In this document: positions 46,255 through 58,070 of the stretch, piece after piece
Layout: every line of letters starts with the position of its first letter
Position numbering within the stretch: the first letter of the stretch is position 1
Assembly: GCA_038049695.1 (NCBI GenBank)
Contig: CP142455.1
Location: forward strand, 25,147,501-25,211,500
DNA: 64,000 nucleotides
Source: Cinnamomum chago
Taxonomy: Eukaryota > Streptophyta > Magnoliopsida > Laurales > Lauraceae
Reading direction: 5' to 3'
Position numbers and translations under genes: made by a program
Notes under the pieces: generated by a model
Seen by the model: only the letters and a program-made list of their open reading frames with translations
Database searches by the model: none
Told to the model about the DNA's origin: nothing

Positions 46255-48727
46255 CGAGCAAAATTTGTAGTCCTCCTTAGCTACTCCCGAAGAAGCTCTC
46301 TTTGGTATGGCAGGGCCTTCTGTCTCAGTTGAGCAAAATAAGTTACTCTCAGCTATCGCCTCCTCAGAGATCAAAGAGCCTGTATTCCGGTTCAAGAGAA
46401 ACAGCTCCCAAGGCCCTGATGGCTTTTCTGGGGTCTTTTTCACTAATTGCTGGCACATTGTTGGTCCAGATGTGATTGTTGCGGTGACTCACTTCTTCAC
46501 CTCAGGAAGACTCTTGCAAGAAACTAATGCCTATTTTCTATCCCTCATCGCCAAAAACCAATCCCCGGATTCCTTCTCTGATTTCAAACCAATTAGCCTC
46601 TTAAATGTTACCTACAAAATTATCTCCAAGATCCTGGCAACTAGGCTATCTAGAATTCTCTCTCCTCATCTTTAGCCACGTGTTAGCATTTGTCAAAGGA
46701 AGGTCCATTCATCACAATGTAGCTCTGGCACATGATCTCTTTCAAAAATTAAACTCTAAAATTAGTGGGTGATCGGTTTGTTTGAAATTGGACATATGAA
46801 AGGCATTTGATAAGCTGCAGCTGAACTTCCTTTTCAGAGCTCTTCAATTCTTCAATTTTTCTTCAAATTGGATCAATTTGATGAGATAATTAGTTTGTAC
46901 CAGCAGAGGATCAGTTTTGATCAACAAAAGCCCCTTGTGGGTTCTTTGGTTCCTGTTGCGGTCTACGCCAAGGAGATCCCCTATCGCCTTATCTTTTCTT
47001 TCTTGCTGAGGAGATCCTTAGTCTCAAGGTTGAAGTGCTAAGGCTAGAAGGCGCCATTGTCCCAGTTTCCCAAGTCCAACCTACTCCATGTCATTTGCTG
47101 TATGCCGACGATATTCTGTTATTTCTGAAGGCACACGAGAGGCTTGAGCAGACTTTTAGACCTTCTCATTATATATCAGGAATCTTCATGGCAACGTCTT
47201 AAGCTTCAGAAGAGCCATCTGTTTGCGGGTAAATGTTCTGTTAGGAGAGCTTCCATGGTTACAGGTCTTCTTCAAATTCCTCAAGCTTCCCTTCCTTCAG
47301 TCTACCTTGCAGTTCCCTTATTCTTTGGTAGTTCCAAACACTCCCATTTCAATCGTATGCTGGATTCCATGAGATCTTGGCTTGAAGGTTGGTAGACCAA
47401 GTGTCTTTTTTTTGCAGGGAGATTGATCTTAGTCAAGCATGCCCTATCTTTTATCCCTCTCCACATTTCTCTTGCTATCCCCATTCCTAGCAAAACATGC
47501 AACCTTATAGAAAGGCTGATGAGGAATTTCATATGATCTGCTAATCCGGAGAGAACGAGAAGTAATCTCGTTAGATGGGAAACAGTTTGCCTTCCAAAAT
47601 TGAAAGGAGGTCTTGGCTTGCTTAGGATTAAGGAGTTCAATGAAGCCTGCATGTTGAACCTGGGATGGTCTGCTGCCAGTTCTGACTCTCTCTAGGCTAG
47701 GTGGTTTTGCTCTAGATATTTCAGAAGTTCCTCAATTTGGAATCCTAGGAACCCAGTGGCTGGGTCTTGCATCTGGAAGAGAATCAAATCTGTGTCTTTC
47801 TTCCTCCAGCGTGATAGCAAATGGAATCTTGGGAATGGGCACTCTATCAGTCTGTGGTATGACAAATGGATAGACCATGATCCTATAGCTTCCAGATTCC
47901 CCAACCTCCAATTTTCAGAAATGGATTTTGTAGCGGCCATCATTCACGATAACTCTTGGCACATCCCAAATCATTCAAGTAGATCTTCAGGCCTTTCTTC
48001 ATCATTTTACTAACCACGTTTCCTTAGGAGGTAATTCAATTCTAGACACTTTGTCTTGGCAAGGGAACTCTCTAGGCATTTTTTTCCTCAAAGTAGCTTG
48101 GCACCTCCTGAGAACTACTGCAGCAGAAGCGACTTGGGCACGTCTGAACTAGAACAAATTCGTCTGCCCTTGTTTGGCCTGCTTTAGTTGCCTAAGTGAT
48201 ACTCAGAGGTTTGACTATGGCCTCTAGATGTTATTCTTGTTTCAATTCTAAGGAAACAGATTTACATCTATTTTTCTCTTGCGACCTGGCTCAACAATTT
48301 TGGTCTTGGCTCCTTAGCCTTGATGGTTCTTCTCCTTCCTTTCTTTCTGCAACTAACATTTGAACGACAATTGCCTATGATGGAGATGCTTCTGGAAGAA
48401 AATGTGCCGATGCCATCTTCTTCCATGCCATCTCCTTTCTTTGGTCTCTACGAAATGACTCCAAGCACCAAAATCGGAACCCTTCCCTTCTGAGAGCAGA
48501 GTTTTTCTTCCTGGAAGGTATGAAGGGTATGGTTAGCTCCCTGTCAACATTGCGACACAATTTGTCATCCCATCTTAGTCCTATTAGGGGTGGCCGTTTA
48601 GTTTTTTGTTTGTTTAGTTCCCCTGCTCAGGTTTTATGATGTTTGTCTCTTTTCCAGTTTTGGGGGCTTTTAGCCCAGTTCCTTTCTTTCTCTAATACAA
48701 ACTTACCTTCTAACAAAAAAGAAAAAA
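46255..48727 (+). mobile_element. L1-type LINE, 5'-truncated, with about 17-base TSD
   Basis: The insert begins inside ORF2. The RT N-terminal part is at 46307-46675 (SSQGPDGFSGVFF, DFKPISLLNVTYKIISKILA). The catalytic YADDILLFL is at about 47101-47127. Thumb/connection sequence and a poorly kept zinc-binding RVT region with SCDLAQQFWSWL near 48280 follow. It closes with TTTTGGGGGCTTTTAGCCC, TCTCTAATACAAACTTACC and an A-rich tail. Flanks AAATTGAAATTTCTAGT (46238-46254) and AAATTCAAGATTTCTAGT (48728-48745) form the TSD. Several stops and frameshifts break the frame (for example the TAG at about 46673), so it is dead. Confidence 0.92.
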
Positions 48728-48789
48728 AAATTCAAGATTTCTAGTTATTCCAATCTCTTTAGATTTCACCACGCGCCTAGTAACTTAAA

Positions 48790-49032
48790 GGGTGCGTTTG
48801 GCAAAGAGTGTGGAAGAGGAAATTGTGCATTTCCTATTCTATGGCGCCAGTTTCCTACCATCGCAGGTAGGAAGTCTGGATCCTCTCCATTGTGGAAATG
48901 CAATACAAAAATGAGGTTTCCTCCCTCGATTTCTCGTTGCACCAGACATCAATGAGGAAGGCGTCGGAAAATCCTACGCGTTGTCTTCTCTCCTTTCCGT
49001 GGAAAACTACTCCTTCACAAATTAACGCACCC
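48790..49032. mobile_element. Tourist/Harbinger-like MITE
   Basis: Ends are GGGTGCGTTTGGC and, read inward, GGGTGCGTTAATTTG. TAAA lies on both flanks (48786-48789, 49033-49036), compatible with a TAA-type target. It is 243 bases and non-coding. Confidence 0.75.
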
Positions 49033-49036
49033 TAAA

Positions 49037-50458
49037 ATCATTTCATCTCAATTTCATCACCATTGTTGCATATTTGAAGAACTAACAACTCTTGACATTA
49101 GAGTCCTTTCTTTACCAAAGTCATTAGCGCAGCATAGAAATTTTCCATAATTTAATCCCTTGCCAGCCCTTTCAAAAATGATAAAAATACACAATTATCT
49201 CTAAAATTTACTTTCTCTTTTAGTTTACTCTTTCTAATTTAATTATATTGGAAAAATGAGATAAAAATAAGTGAATTAATCTTTTAACTAGGGTAAATTC
49301 ATACATTCTTAATCGATGTAGTCTTTGGTTTTTAATTTTCAAGTGTTACCCATAGCTAGGTCATTTTAGCCCTTTATTTCGAAAACTCCAAAAACTAAAT
49401 AGTCTTCCTTACATGTCCATGCCATGCCAAATGTTTTTAGCATGATTTAATGCATTTGGAAAACCTATCTTCGAACAAGACTAATAAAATTGTAATGATA
49501 TTTTATTCAATTTTTGTAAATTTCATTCTAGTGGCTTGGAATCTTTTGTTTCAAATCAGGCAATAATTGAGAGTCCCCTTTTCATTTAAATTATATTGCC
49601 ATATACATGTATTTGGTCATCTTTGCATATTTCATTTTTAGCTAAAATAGTAAGTTCTAATTCTATATTGGTCAATATCAGCCATATATCTACAATATCA
49701 ATTTGTGTACCAGTAGTGCAAGTGCGAATTGCATTTATAGTATTAGATTAGCCTATATTTAAAGTCAAAAAGGCCTTTGCTAACCCCAAGCTCAAAATCT
49801 AAAATATATTTAAATTCGGGATTTTTTCAAAATTTTATTGGGAAGAAAATAAATTCAAAACAACAAATGCTATTATCGCTCTTATAATTTTATAAGAGAA
49901 AAATGCAATAAACCTAAATAAGTATTTTTACAAAAAAAAACCTCCTTAAAAATTTAGTAATGCGACGGAGAATACAAACTTTAAAAGGTGACGAGAGAGG
50001 ACATCCAATAAAAATTTTATATTTTATTAACTCTTTTTTTATACTTAATCCATGATATCATTGCATCATTTACAAAAAAATCCTATAAAACATGATAGGG
50101 GATCCATATGCATGATCTTGACCAATATTGAATAATTTTGACCGCATGACAACAGGTCGTGTCGGATTCTCATTTAGGCTAACCTGAGCAACCTGAGCCT
50201 GACCCAATGGCAGTTTTTCTGCTCTAATTGTTGGCACACAAGATAAGCATTCCAACCATGCAATGGATAGAGATTCAAAGGATTCAAAAGATAGACCCAA
50301 AGAAGGAATTAAATGTTTGAATACATGATTTTCACCTGATATTCAGGATCTATATCTTATTAATATCAGTCCTCATCCTTGTAAAGTTATTCTATATATA
50401 CAATATAGAAATCCTCTCAAAAAACACATGAGAGAATATTTACTAACTTCCACTCGAG
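49037..50458. other. AT-rich spacer, nothing recognised
   Basis: I see no gene or clear repeat. Confidence 0.6.
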
Positions 50459-50668
50459 TCCGGATCACCTATTGCAGATATTACACCTTCACTGTGAGTG
50501 GACTAATAACAATCCACCACGTCATCCAAAAATTTAGATAATTTCCTTTCATCTGATTTAAACTTTTTTAAACTTCAAAATCACCGAAATTTTTGGATGA
50601 TGTGGCGGACCGTTATTGGTCCACTCACGTTGAAGGTGTAAAAACTATGACAGGTGATCCAAATTCCT
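50459..50668. mobile_element. Fold-back MITE, about 90-base arms
   Basis: Arms GGATCACCTATTGCAG...ACACCTTCACTGTGAGTGGAC and its complement (GTCCACTCACGTTGAAGGTG...GACAGGTGATCC) surround a short centre with CCAAAAATTT/AAATTTTTGG. The TSD is not resolved. Confidence 0.75.
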
Positions 50669-51444
50669 TTCACTAATATCCTATCCATGCCGTGATTGGT
50701 CCGGGTCAAGAAGTGTTTCATAATGGATGATTTTATATTCATTTTAAAATAAGAAATTACTCAGATGGTGGATTGAAATTGAAACCAAAAGAATGGTGTA
50801 CATTGACAACTATCACTTGCGCTACTGTAATTTTTATAAACTAAAGGTAAGTGGGACAGTGCTAGTCAAGCAAACCCAAAACCTCAACCCGCCTTGGATT
50901 CGACTCAGGTCAAAGTTGGGAACTCATTCTGTTTGAACTGTGAAATAAATTTTGTTTTATATTTTTACTTCGATTTTGGTTTTTGCATCTCAATATAATT
51001 CATACTAAAAACCATATCTTCCCCAAACTTGAGTAGGTCACTACTAGACCCGCCCATAACTTGAGTAGGTCATTACTAGACTCCCCCCATAATAGAAAAA
51101 TGTCATATTTTAAGTTTTCTAATAAAAACTTCCCATCTCTATATAATTTATATAGAAAATAGCATGCACTTCTTTCAGATTCTTCATATATATATATATA
51201 TATTAGCTCCAACCGTGATTTATATCATCTCCATATGGGCCAAAAAGCTTAATGATCAATAGTCCATTCGGATCGATATATAATCAATCCAACGGTCCAG
51301 TAAATTCGGATCTGACCAAAATTTGGTGGACATGTGCAATTTAGTGGGGTCATGTATTTGGTCAATTTGGATTGACCAAATGTGAGCCCCACAAGCATGA
51401 GCTTACGAAATTTTATTCTAAGCTTGAGCTTAGGAGAGCCTTGC
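50669..51444. other. Spacer, nothing recognised
   Basis: Contains an (AT)n run at about 51186-51202 and a tandem TTGAGTAGGTCA(T/C)TACTAGAC at 51030-51085. Confidence 0.6.
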
Positions 51445-51875
51445 TATACAAATGTTAGAGAACAACATGTTTTACAAAGCCCATGTTTGGCATCCCTATT
51501 TCCAACCTCTATTTGCCTAAATATCTAAAACGAGTGGAGGTTTGAAAAATAAGAGTGCTAGAAAGAGGATTATACCATCTACCCGCTTTAGAGGAATGGA
51601 GGCATATTTTCTTAAAATAAAAGGCCCTATTTATAGGCTTGTAAGAATATGAGCTTTAGCCTCTTTTTTTTTTTCTTTTTCTTTTTTATATATATTTTTT
51701 AGGTGTTTGTCATATTAGTCTTCCTTAAACTTGAATTTTTCAATGTCATGATCAAAATTCTAATGATATTACCGTCATATCATGGAAACAATGTATATTA
51801 TCACAGAAACCAATAAATCATATGATTCCATGAGACTGTCCCATGATGTCATTGTTTTATACAACATCTTAAAAA

Positions 51876-54490
51876 GAAAGGATTTAACCAGAAAAAACAC
51901 TTAATGCCCACGTGTGACGCGATCAAACACTTTAGATGGTGGTGCACCAATTAGAATAATTGGGCCGAATCTTCATTTTTTTAAAAACATGTTTAGCACA
52001 TCGTCGGCGCCTACCTTATTTACATTGTTTAAGGTCAGTGCCGACCCTGTCCGCGAATCCTATTAGGGCTCGAAACCCTGTATATTCTCATTCTTTTCTT
52101 CTTTCTTCCAGTATACCACTGAGACTGACCTTGTACGAGTGCTCCTGCGTGGTAGTTGCCATTTCCACTTGCACCGGACTTCAAACTTCCCCCTCAACTA
52201 CATCTCTTTGCTCCCATCAGTTTTCCCATTGTCTGTTTGTTCCATCTTGACTGCGAGGCATCTATCTCCTTCCATTTTTTAATCTTTCTATGTTTTTGTA
52301 TTTTTCTTCTTTTTGGTTCTTCTGTCATCCCGCATATGATATCGAAGTGCATGGTACATGGACTTCAACGTTGTTGTGGGATTTGTAGAATGTTCGTTTG
52401 AATGGACTAGGGTTCGTGGGATTCTGAATTTTGGGATTTTCTAAGTTAAGAAGGATGATGGTTCCGGAGCAAATACCGTCTTTGGCAGTTAGAATGAATT
52501 TGTTTTCCTTGCTCATTGTTCTTGTTTTGTAAAATGGATTGAGTTGATTTTGGTCTCAAAACTTAAAGATAACAGATTCATTCTATTTTTTGGTGTTTAG
52601 TTGGATCTGTAATTAAATTAAGATTATGGTTTTATTAATTTGCTTTTATTTGTTTGGTCTTTTTGTCTATTGCCAAAACCCGCCTCATTGATGCAGTCCA
52701 AATACATGAGATCCATATGGAAAACATTTCTTAGTCAAATAACCCAAAACTAGGTCATTTTGGGTTCCAAAAATTGTCACTAGTTTCTTTATGAAACCAC
52801 ATTTTAGTTGAATCAGGTCTGAAACTGTTATCAAGGAACCACCATGGGATCAATAATAAAACTCTTTTTCATCGAATTATTTATCAAAGGAATGGTTCAT
52901 ATACAAAGATGAAGGTTATAAAATAAAAATGTTAGAATAATTTAACTAGAATGATTTTGGTCTCATACTTTACTAGCAAAAAGAAATCCGTGCCGAGCAC
53001 GGGCAAGCATCCAACTAAATTTGAAATACGAAAATTATAAAGAGACTAAAAATTGGAGATGCACCAATTTTTTAGTGCATATTTTTTTTATACAATTCAA
53101 TTAATAAATAAAATTAACAATATTAACAAATGCAGTTGGCTGCAAATAACCAATAATACATCATATACTTCCTTGGAAAATCAACAATTTACCTTTCATG
53201 AGCTTTAATTATTGTGGTGTTAGACAAAGCTGTTTATCTATTATTTCAAGTGGGCGTAATCTATCTTTAATATTGGATTGTTATGAAATGTATATTTTTT
53301 AGTGTTCACTATTCCATATAAGAATGAAATTTTTTAGTGTTCATTATTTCCATCTTGTGAACATTTTTTATGTATGCTTGCCTTCATTACATTTAATGCT
53401 ATTATGTCTAATTTGGATATACACAGATATCTAAAGAGAATACAAGCAATGGCGAATTGCCCCGTAACGAGGCTAGTATCACAAATGCACAACAAGCTTG
53501 ACTTTTGTGCAAGCAAGAGCATCACATTTTTGTCACTATCAAACGCGGTTTCGTATACTCTCTTCCACACAACCACTAAGAAATTGAACTTCCTTTCGAT
53601 CTATAGCTAACTTTATTCCAACTGTCATTTTTCGCATGAGTGATTATGTTTGAGTGCTTTATCCTAACCCCACTCCACTCCTGGTCGTGCCTCCTGACTT
53701 GCACTGAACCTCCCCGTCATTTGTTGTGTTATATATGCTCTTGGATATTGATCCTAATGTAACTTGTAATTGAAGTGGTTATGTTGTGAATGTTGTCAAT
53801 TTATAACTTCAAACTTAAGAGATGTGCAGGCAATTTAAGTAAATATATATGAGTTGTTGATGGAGTGATTGAATGTCAATTGAACGCTTTTTTTTTTTTT
53901 TGTATTTTAATTCATAAATGTTGTATTTAAAGCACATATGGGGCTTTTGATGTAAATGTATTGGTCCCCTTCCTTAAGATTTTTTTTTTCCAATTTTATA
54001 TAGCGTCGTCACAGATGCTGTATCACTTATTTTATAGACTGCTAGGGTCATCGTCGACCCAGACTTAGAATTTTTTGCAGAGAATGTACGGAATAAGTTA
54101 CAACTTTTGGTCAAAAAAATAGAAAACATGCATCGGTGATGACCTTATCTTACACTGCTAAGGTCATCACCAATCTTGACTCAGAATTTTTTTTCGAAAA
54201 CGTTTGAAAAAGTTACAACTTTTGGTAAAAAAAAAAGGAATCCTGCTTTGATAATGACCTTATTTTACACTGCTAGGGTTATCACTGACCCTGACTTAGA
54301 ATTTCTTTTCCCGAGAACGATTGGAAAAGTTACAATTTTTAGTGTAAATAAGGTCGGCGCGGACGATGTACCAAATAGGTAAATAAAAATAAAAATTCGA
54401 CTCAGTTACTTTAATTGGTGCATCACCATTTAAAGTGTTTGATCGCATCGTGATACATGCACATTAAGTGTTTCTTCCGATTAGAAAGAA
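51876..54490. mobile_element. MULE-like element with TIRs of about 155 bases
   Basis: The left arm (51876 to about 52030) and right arm (about 54335-54490) are inverted copies. They share GAAAAAACACTTAATG-like, GCGATCAAACACTTTA, TGGTG(G/A)TGCACCAATTA and ACATCGTC(G/C)GCGCC. The segment is absent from copy 1 of the long duplication. A clean 9-base TSD is not visible (AAAAGAAAG / AGAAAGAAA flanks are only similar), and the right end was later duplicated (54448-54563). The interior has CGAAACCCT and a pyrimidine-rich leader near 52065-52110 that could be captured promoter/5' UTR sequence. No transposase is seen. Confidence 0.72.
54000..54360. repeat. Three-copy tandem repeat, about 115-base unit, MULE interior
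   Basis: Units share TACACTGCTA(G/A)GGTCATC, (G/C)ACCC(T/A)GACTTAGAATTT and AAAAGTTACAACTTTTGGT. Confidence 0.8.
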
Positions 54491-55943
54491 ATGTCATTTA
54501 GGGGGTCGTGATACATGCACATTAAGTGTTTCTTCCAATTAGAAAGAAATGTCATTTAGGGGGGGGGGACTTACCACGTTCATCATGCCACTCTGCTTAA
54601 GACCGTACGGCCAAGACTCAAAATCCCTCAAAAGTCAAAACAACCAACCACCATTAAATGCATGGTACATATAGCCCCTTCGTTCGTCGAGATCACTTAC
54701 CACCACTAATTCACTCTTGGGCCTTGACTGACAAATGTTATTGTCTAGTCAAATCTAGTGGGCCTACCTCATGATCAAATCGAGTCGACCATAATATAAA
54801 GAGTCCTCCGATAGTCACCATCTCAAATTTGGCATCCATTAAAATGATTTGGACCGTTAGATTGATGTACACTTATTTTATTGGTGAAAACTAGTGGACG
54901 GTTGTTCCGTTAGGACGATGATTCTAGCTTATGTCATCATACATACGGTCGTGGGTGAGATCTTTTAATTCCCACCTCCCATCCCCATATGGGGCCCCCA
55001 AGAACTGATGCCCAAACCCGAGCACTTGTGCTAAACAGAGGGGATACCTTGAAATGGCTAAATCCGGATCCGGGTTTAGGAAGAGAATGATATTAAAAAG
55101 ATATAGTTTTTAGGAAAGATTTTCAAAAATTGAAGGGTCTAAATAAGGATCCAGACCCGGTTTTTAACGGGTCGAAACCTTCGGGTAATCGAATACCTAT
55201 TTACAACCCTACTCATGACCACATTCCACGTCCGGTGAATTTTGTTTTTAACACCAATAAAAGTATGTGAAGGGGGGGCCACCTTGCGTGTTTTTTACTA
55301 GTTCAACCCCAATCGATCGCACTTTATCCCTCTTATTGATTAGCCATCGATCATCACGGCACTGAAAAGAATGACTCTTGTCTGGTTTGTTTGGTAACTC
55401 TACTAATAGAGTCAAGTGAAAATAAAGTTCTTATTTCTCAAAAATACAGTCACATAAAAAAACACTTTACTTCAATATTTTCACAATTTTTTTCATAAAA
55501 ATTTCAAAAAGCAACCTCATTTTTCCACCTAAAACAAAAAAATCTCCTCCTTTCTATACAAAAAGTAAAAAAGACTCCATACCAAACAACTAAAAATAAA
55601 ATATCATCCTAACTCACTTATATTTTATTCTTTCTCTAAAACAATCTTTATTTCACTACACAATATTAGAAAGTTTTCCAAACAGGCTAGGGATTAGTAA
55701 AAGTCAAGTAAAGCCTCAATTTTTCAGATAAGAGGTCACATCAATAGCACTTTAATTCAAAATTCCCTCCATCTTTAAAAAAAAAAGTCCAAAGCAACCT
55801 CCTTTTTTGACTGAAAGACAAAAAAGCTTTACTTTTCTATACAAAAAGTCAAAAAGATTCCATACCAAATAACTAAAAATAAAATATCATCATAACCCCA
55901 CTATATTGTATTCTCTATTGATTTGATGATTTACTACACTTTA

Positions 55944-56226
55944 TAGGGGAGTACATGGATCGGATTGGTGCGGATTGGGCCAAATCCGTCACTAATATTC
56001 TATCACCTACGAAATCCATAGCTGTTAAAATCCGATCCGATCCAATCTGTGCAGGAGCAGATCGAATCGGATTAATCCGTTCAATTTGTCCCTGTACATT
56101 ACATGGAGAAAAAAGGAAGAAAAAACTCATGAATTTTGAAGCCACTGAATTAAAGGGGGAGAGCAGTATGCCTATGCTATCCTCTTCTATTCATATGGTT
56201 ACATATTGATCCCTTACATTTTTTTC

Positions 56227-56262
<36 letters not shown>

Positions 56263-56415
56263 TTTAATATCAACAGATCGGATCGGATCGAATCCGTGGA
56301 TTAAGGGTGAAATCGGCCACCAATCCATTGCTAACGGATTACACAATTTACAATCCGTCACCAAACCGTTGGCCTTCGGTTCGGATTGACTGATCGACGG
56401 ATTTTTTGTACACTA
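55944..56415. mobile_element. hAT-type MITE, GGATCGGATCGGA-rich
   Basis: Left end TAGGGGAGTACATGG; right end read inward TAGTGTACAAAAAATCC. Direct repeat ACTACACTTTA at both flanks (about 55933-55943 and 56412-56422) includes the TSD. The segment is absent from copy 1 of the duplication (near 15605). It has an (AT)n run at 56235-56259. The open frames are not genes. Confidence 0.8.
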
Positions 56416-56856
56416 CACTTTATTTTACATGTAAAATTACTGAACGGTAGGGGTAGGGCTTGGCCACACCACACAATAAAGAGGATTGTTCATCATAGAT
56501 TCTCTCTGCGTATATGGTGGAGGACACAAGTTGCAACCGCACACCAAAAATTTATCACGAGAAACGTTCTTCACATGAGTTATGTGGAGACCACTCTTCA
56601 ATGGTGGAAAAATGGGAAGGATTTGGCCTAGCTATGCCCAGGAATCTTTGCTCATCCTTTCTAAAGTTTTGACATTATGCCTTATCTAGGATTAACTTTT
56701 TTACATTAGGGCTTACTTAAGAAAATCTTCTTCTCTTAGAGCTTCCCACTAATCCAATTATTACTCGCGATTGGATAAAACACTTTTCCTATGCTTAGAC
56801 CATGATCTCTGAGTCCTCAAACTCCTATATTTAATGAACTCGCTATATTAAGAACG

Positions 56857-56980
56857 GTCTCCTTACCCCAGTCGGAGGCATTACTTTTTATCTAGTTGTC
56901 CACGGTTCAAATCTAGGCAGTCACTTTCCCTCACTAGAGGGGATACTACTAGTTCGATTAAAGAAAATGAAAATGAAATT
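56857..56980 (+). mobile_element. tRNA-related SINE, copy in duplicated segment 2
   Basis: Counterpart of 16041-16203, with box B-like GGTTCAAAT (56904-56912), TTCCCTCACTAGAGGGG and an A-rich end. It lacks the internal duplication of copy 1. Confidence 0.65.
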
Positions 56981-58070
56981 TAAATATTTAAACATTCTTT
57001 ATTGAAAGGCCAACAACGTTTAATTATATGAATCTCGTATGTATAAGCTAATAAAAGTGTGATACTTTCCTTATATGAATCTCGTTTAATTATATGTATG
57101 GGGAAGCAATACTTTCCTTTTTCTACTTGCATATGTTAAGTGTGATTATTGTTATCCTCTCTTAATTCAAAAACTCGAATCCTGTATGGCACCCTTTGTG
57201 CGGCATTGGGGAAATCATTTTCACATAAAAGTTTTTCCATTTTCTATGGAAAGACTTTTCCAACTTGCTCCCATTGGAAATGCTTTTCTATGGAATTACG
57301 AAAAATTTAATTCATTTTTCAATTTTACCTCAAGGAAAAGCAACCGCACCAAACTTGAAGCTTTAAACTCTTCAGAAAAGTGCTTCCACTTTCTATGCAT
57401 GTTCCGCAAAAATGTTGTTCCACAAACGTCCCCCTAATGCCCCATTCATGCTTCACGCGAGTGAAGAGAGTAGAATCTCAGGTCCACCTACTGAAAATTG
57501 GACATTACTAATTATATACTCAATCTTATGATAAGACGTAGTATGAGAGCCTGGATCCTATGCAGCTTTGCATGGAGAAATCGAGTCTATAGCAATACCC
57601 ATCGATTTAAAATTTTAGCCACTCAATATAAAATCTCTTCAACATTGCAAGGGAAATCTCCACATTTTACTCAGTAGGAGTTGAGCTTACTGTGAGATCG
57701 ATTGTTTGATTAAAAAAATTTGTGATGGTTTCAATAAGTGGGCTTTTATCACGTGATAACTTGAATTCTTGATAAATGATCCCCACTTTGAAGTTCTACT
57801 CCTTCAACCCAGGATTTCTCTAAAAGCCTTATGAGAATAGACTCCCTACTATGAAGATCTGGACTCTTAATCCTGGTGGTGGTACTGTTGAAACAGGAAC
57901 TCTTTGGCCCTTTTTTTAAAATTTTGTTTTTCTCCATGTTTGTAATTACAGGCACCCACACCCAAGCAAGTCCGTCACCAGTCGCTACCTGATGACTTTT
58001 TCTGTTGAAGAGAGGGTCCTCACCAGTGACCGCTGTGTCACTGTTTGGATTGACAACAACTCCATATGCG

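Larger units (their letters stand above)
51445..58070. repeat. Long duplicated segment, copy 2 (interrupted)
   Basis: Matches 10680-18690 in order and orientation. For example 56450-56760 pairs with 15640-15950 (GGCTTGGCCACACCACACAA, AATTTATCACGAG, TGTGGAGACCACTCTTCAA), and 57700-58010 pairs with 17325-17625. Copy 2 has its own insertions: a MULE (about 51876-54490), about 0.76 kb at 54985-55745 and a hAT element (55944-56415). The shared SINE is at 56857-56980. No gene is recognised in the shared backbone. Confidence 0.85.
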
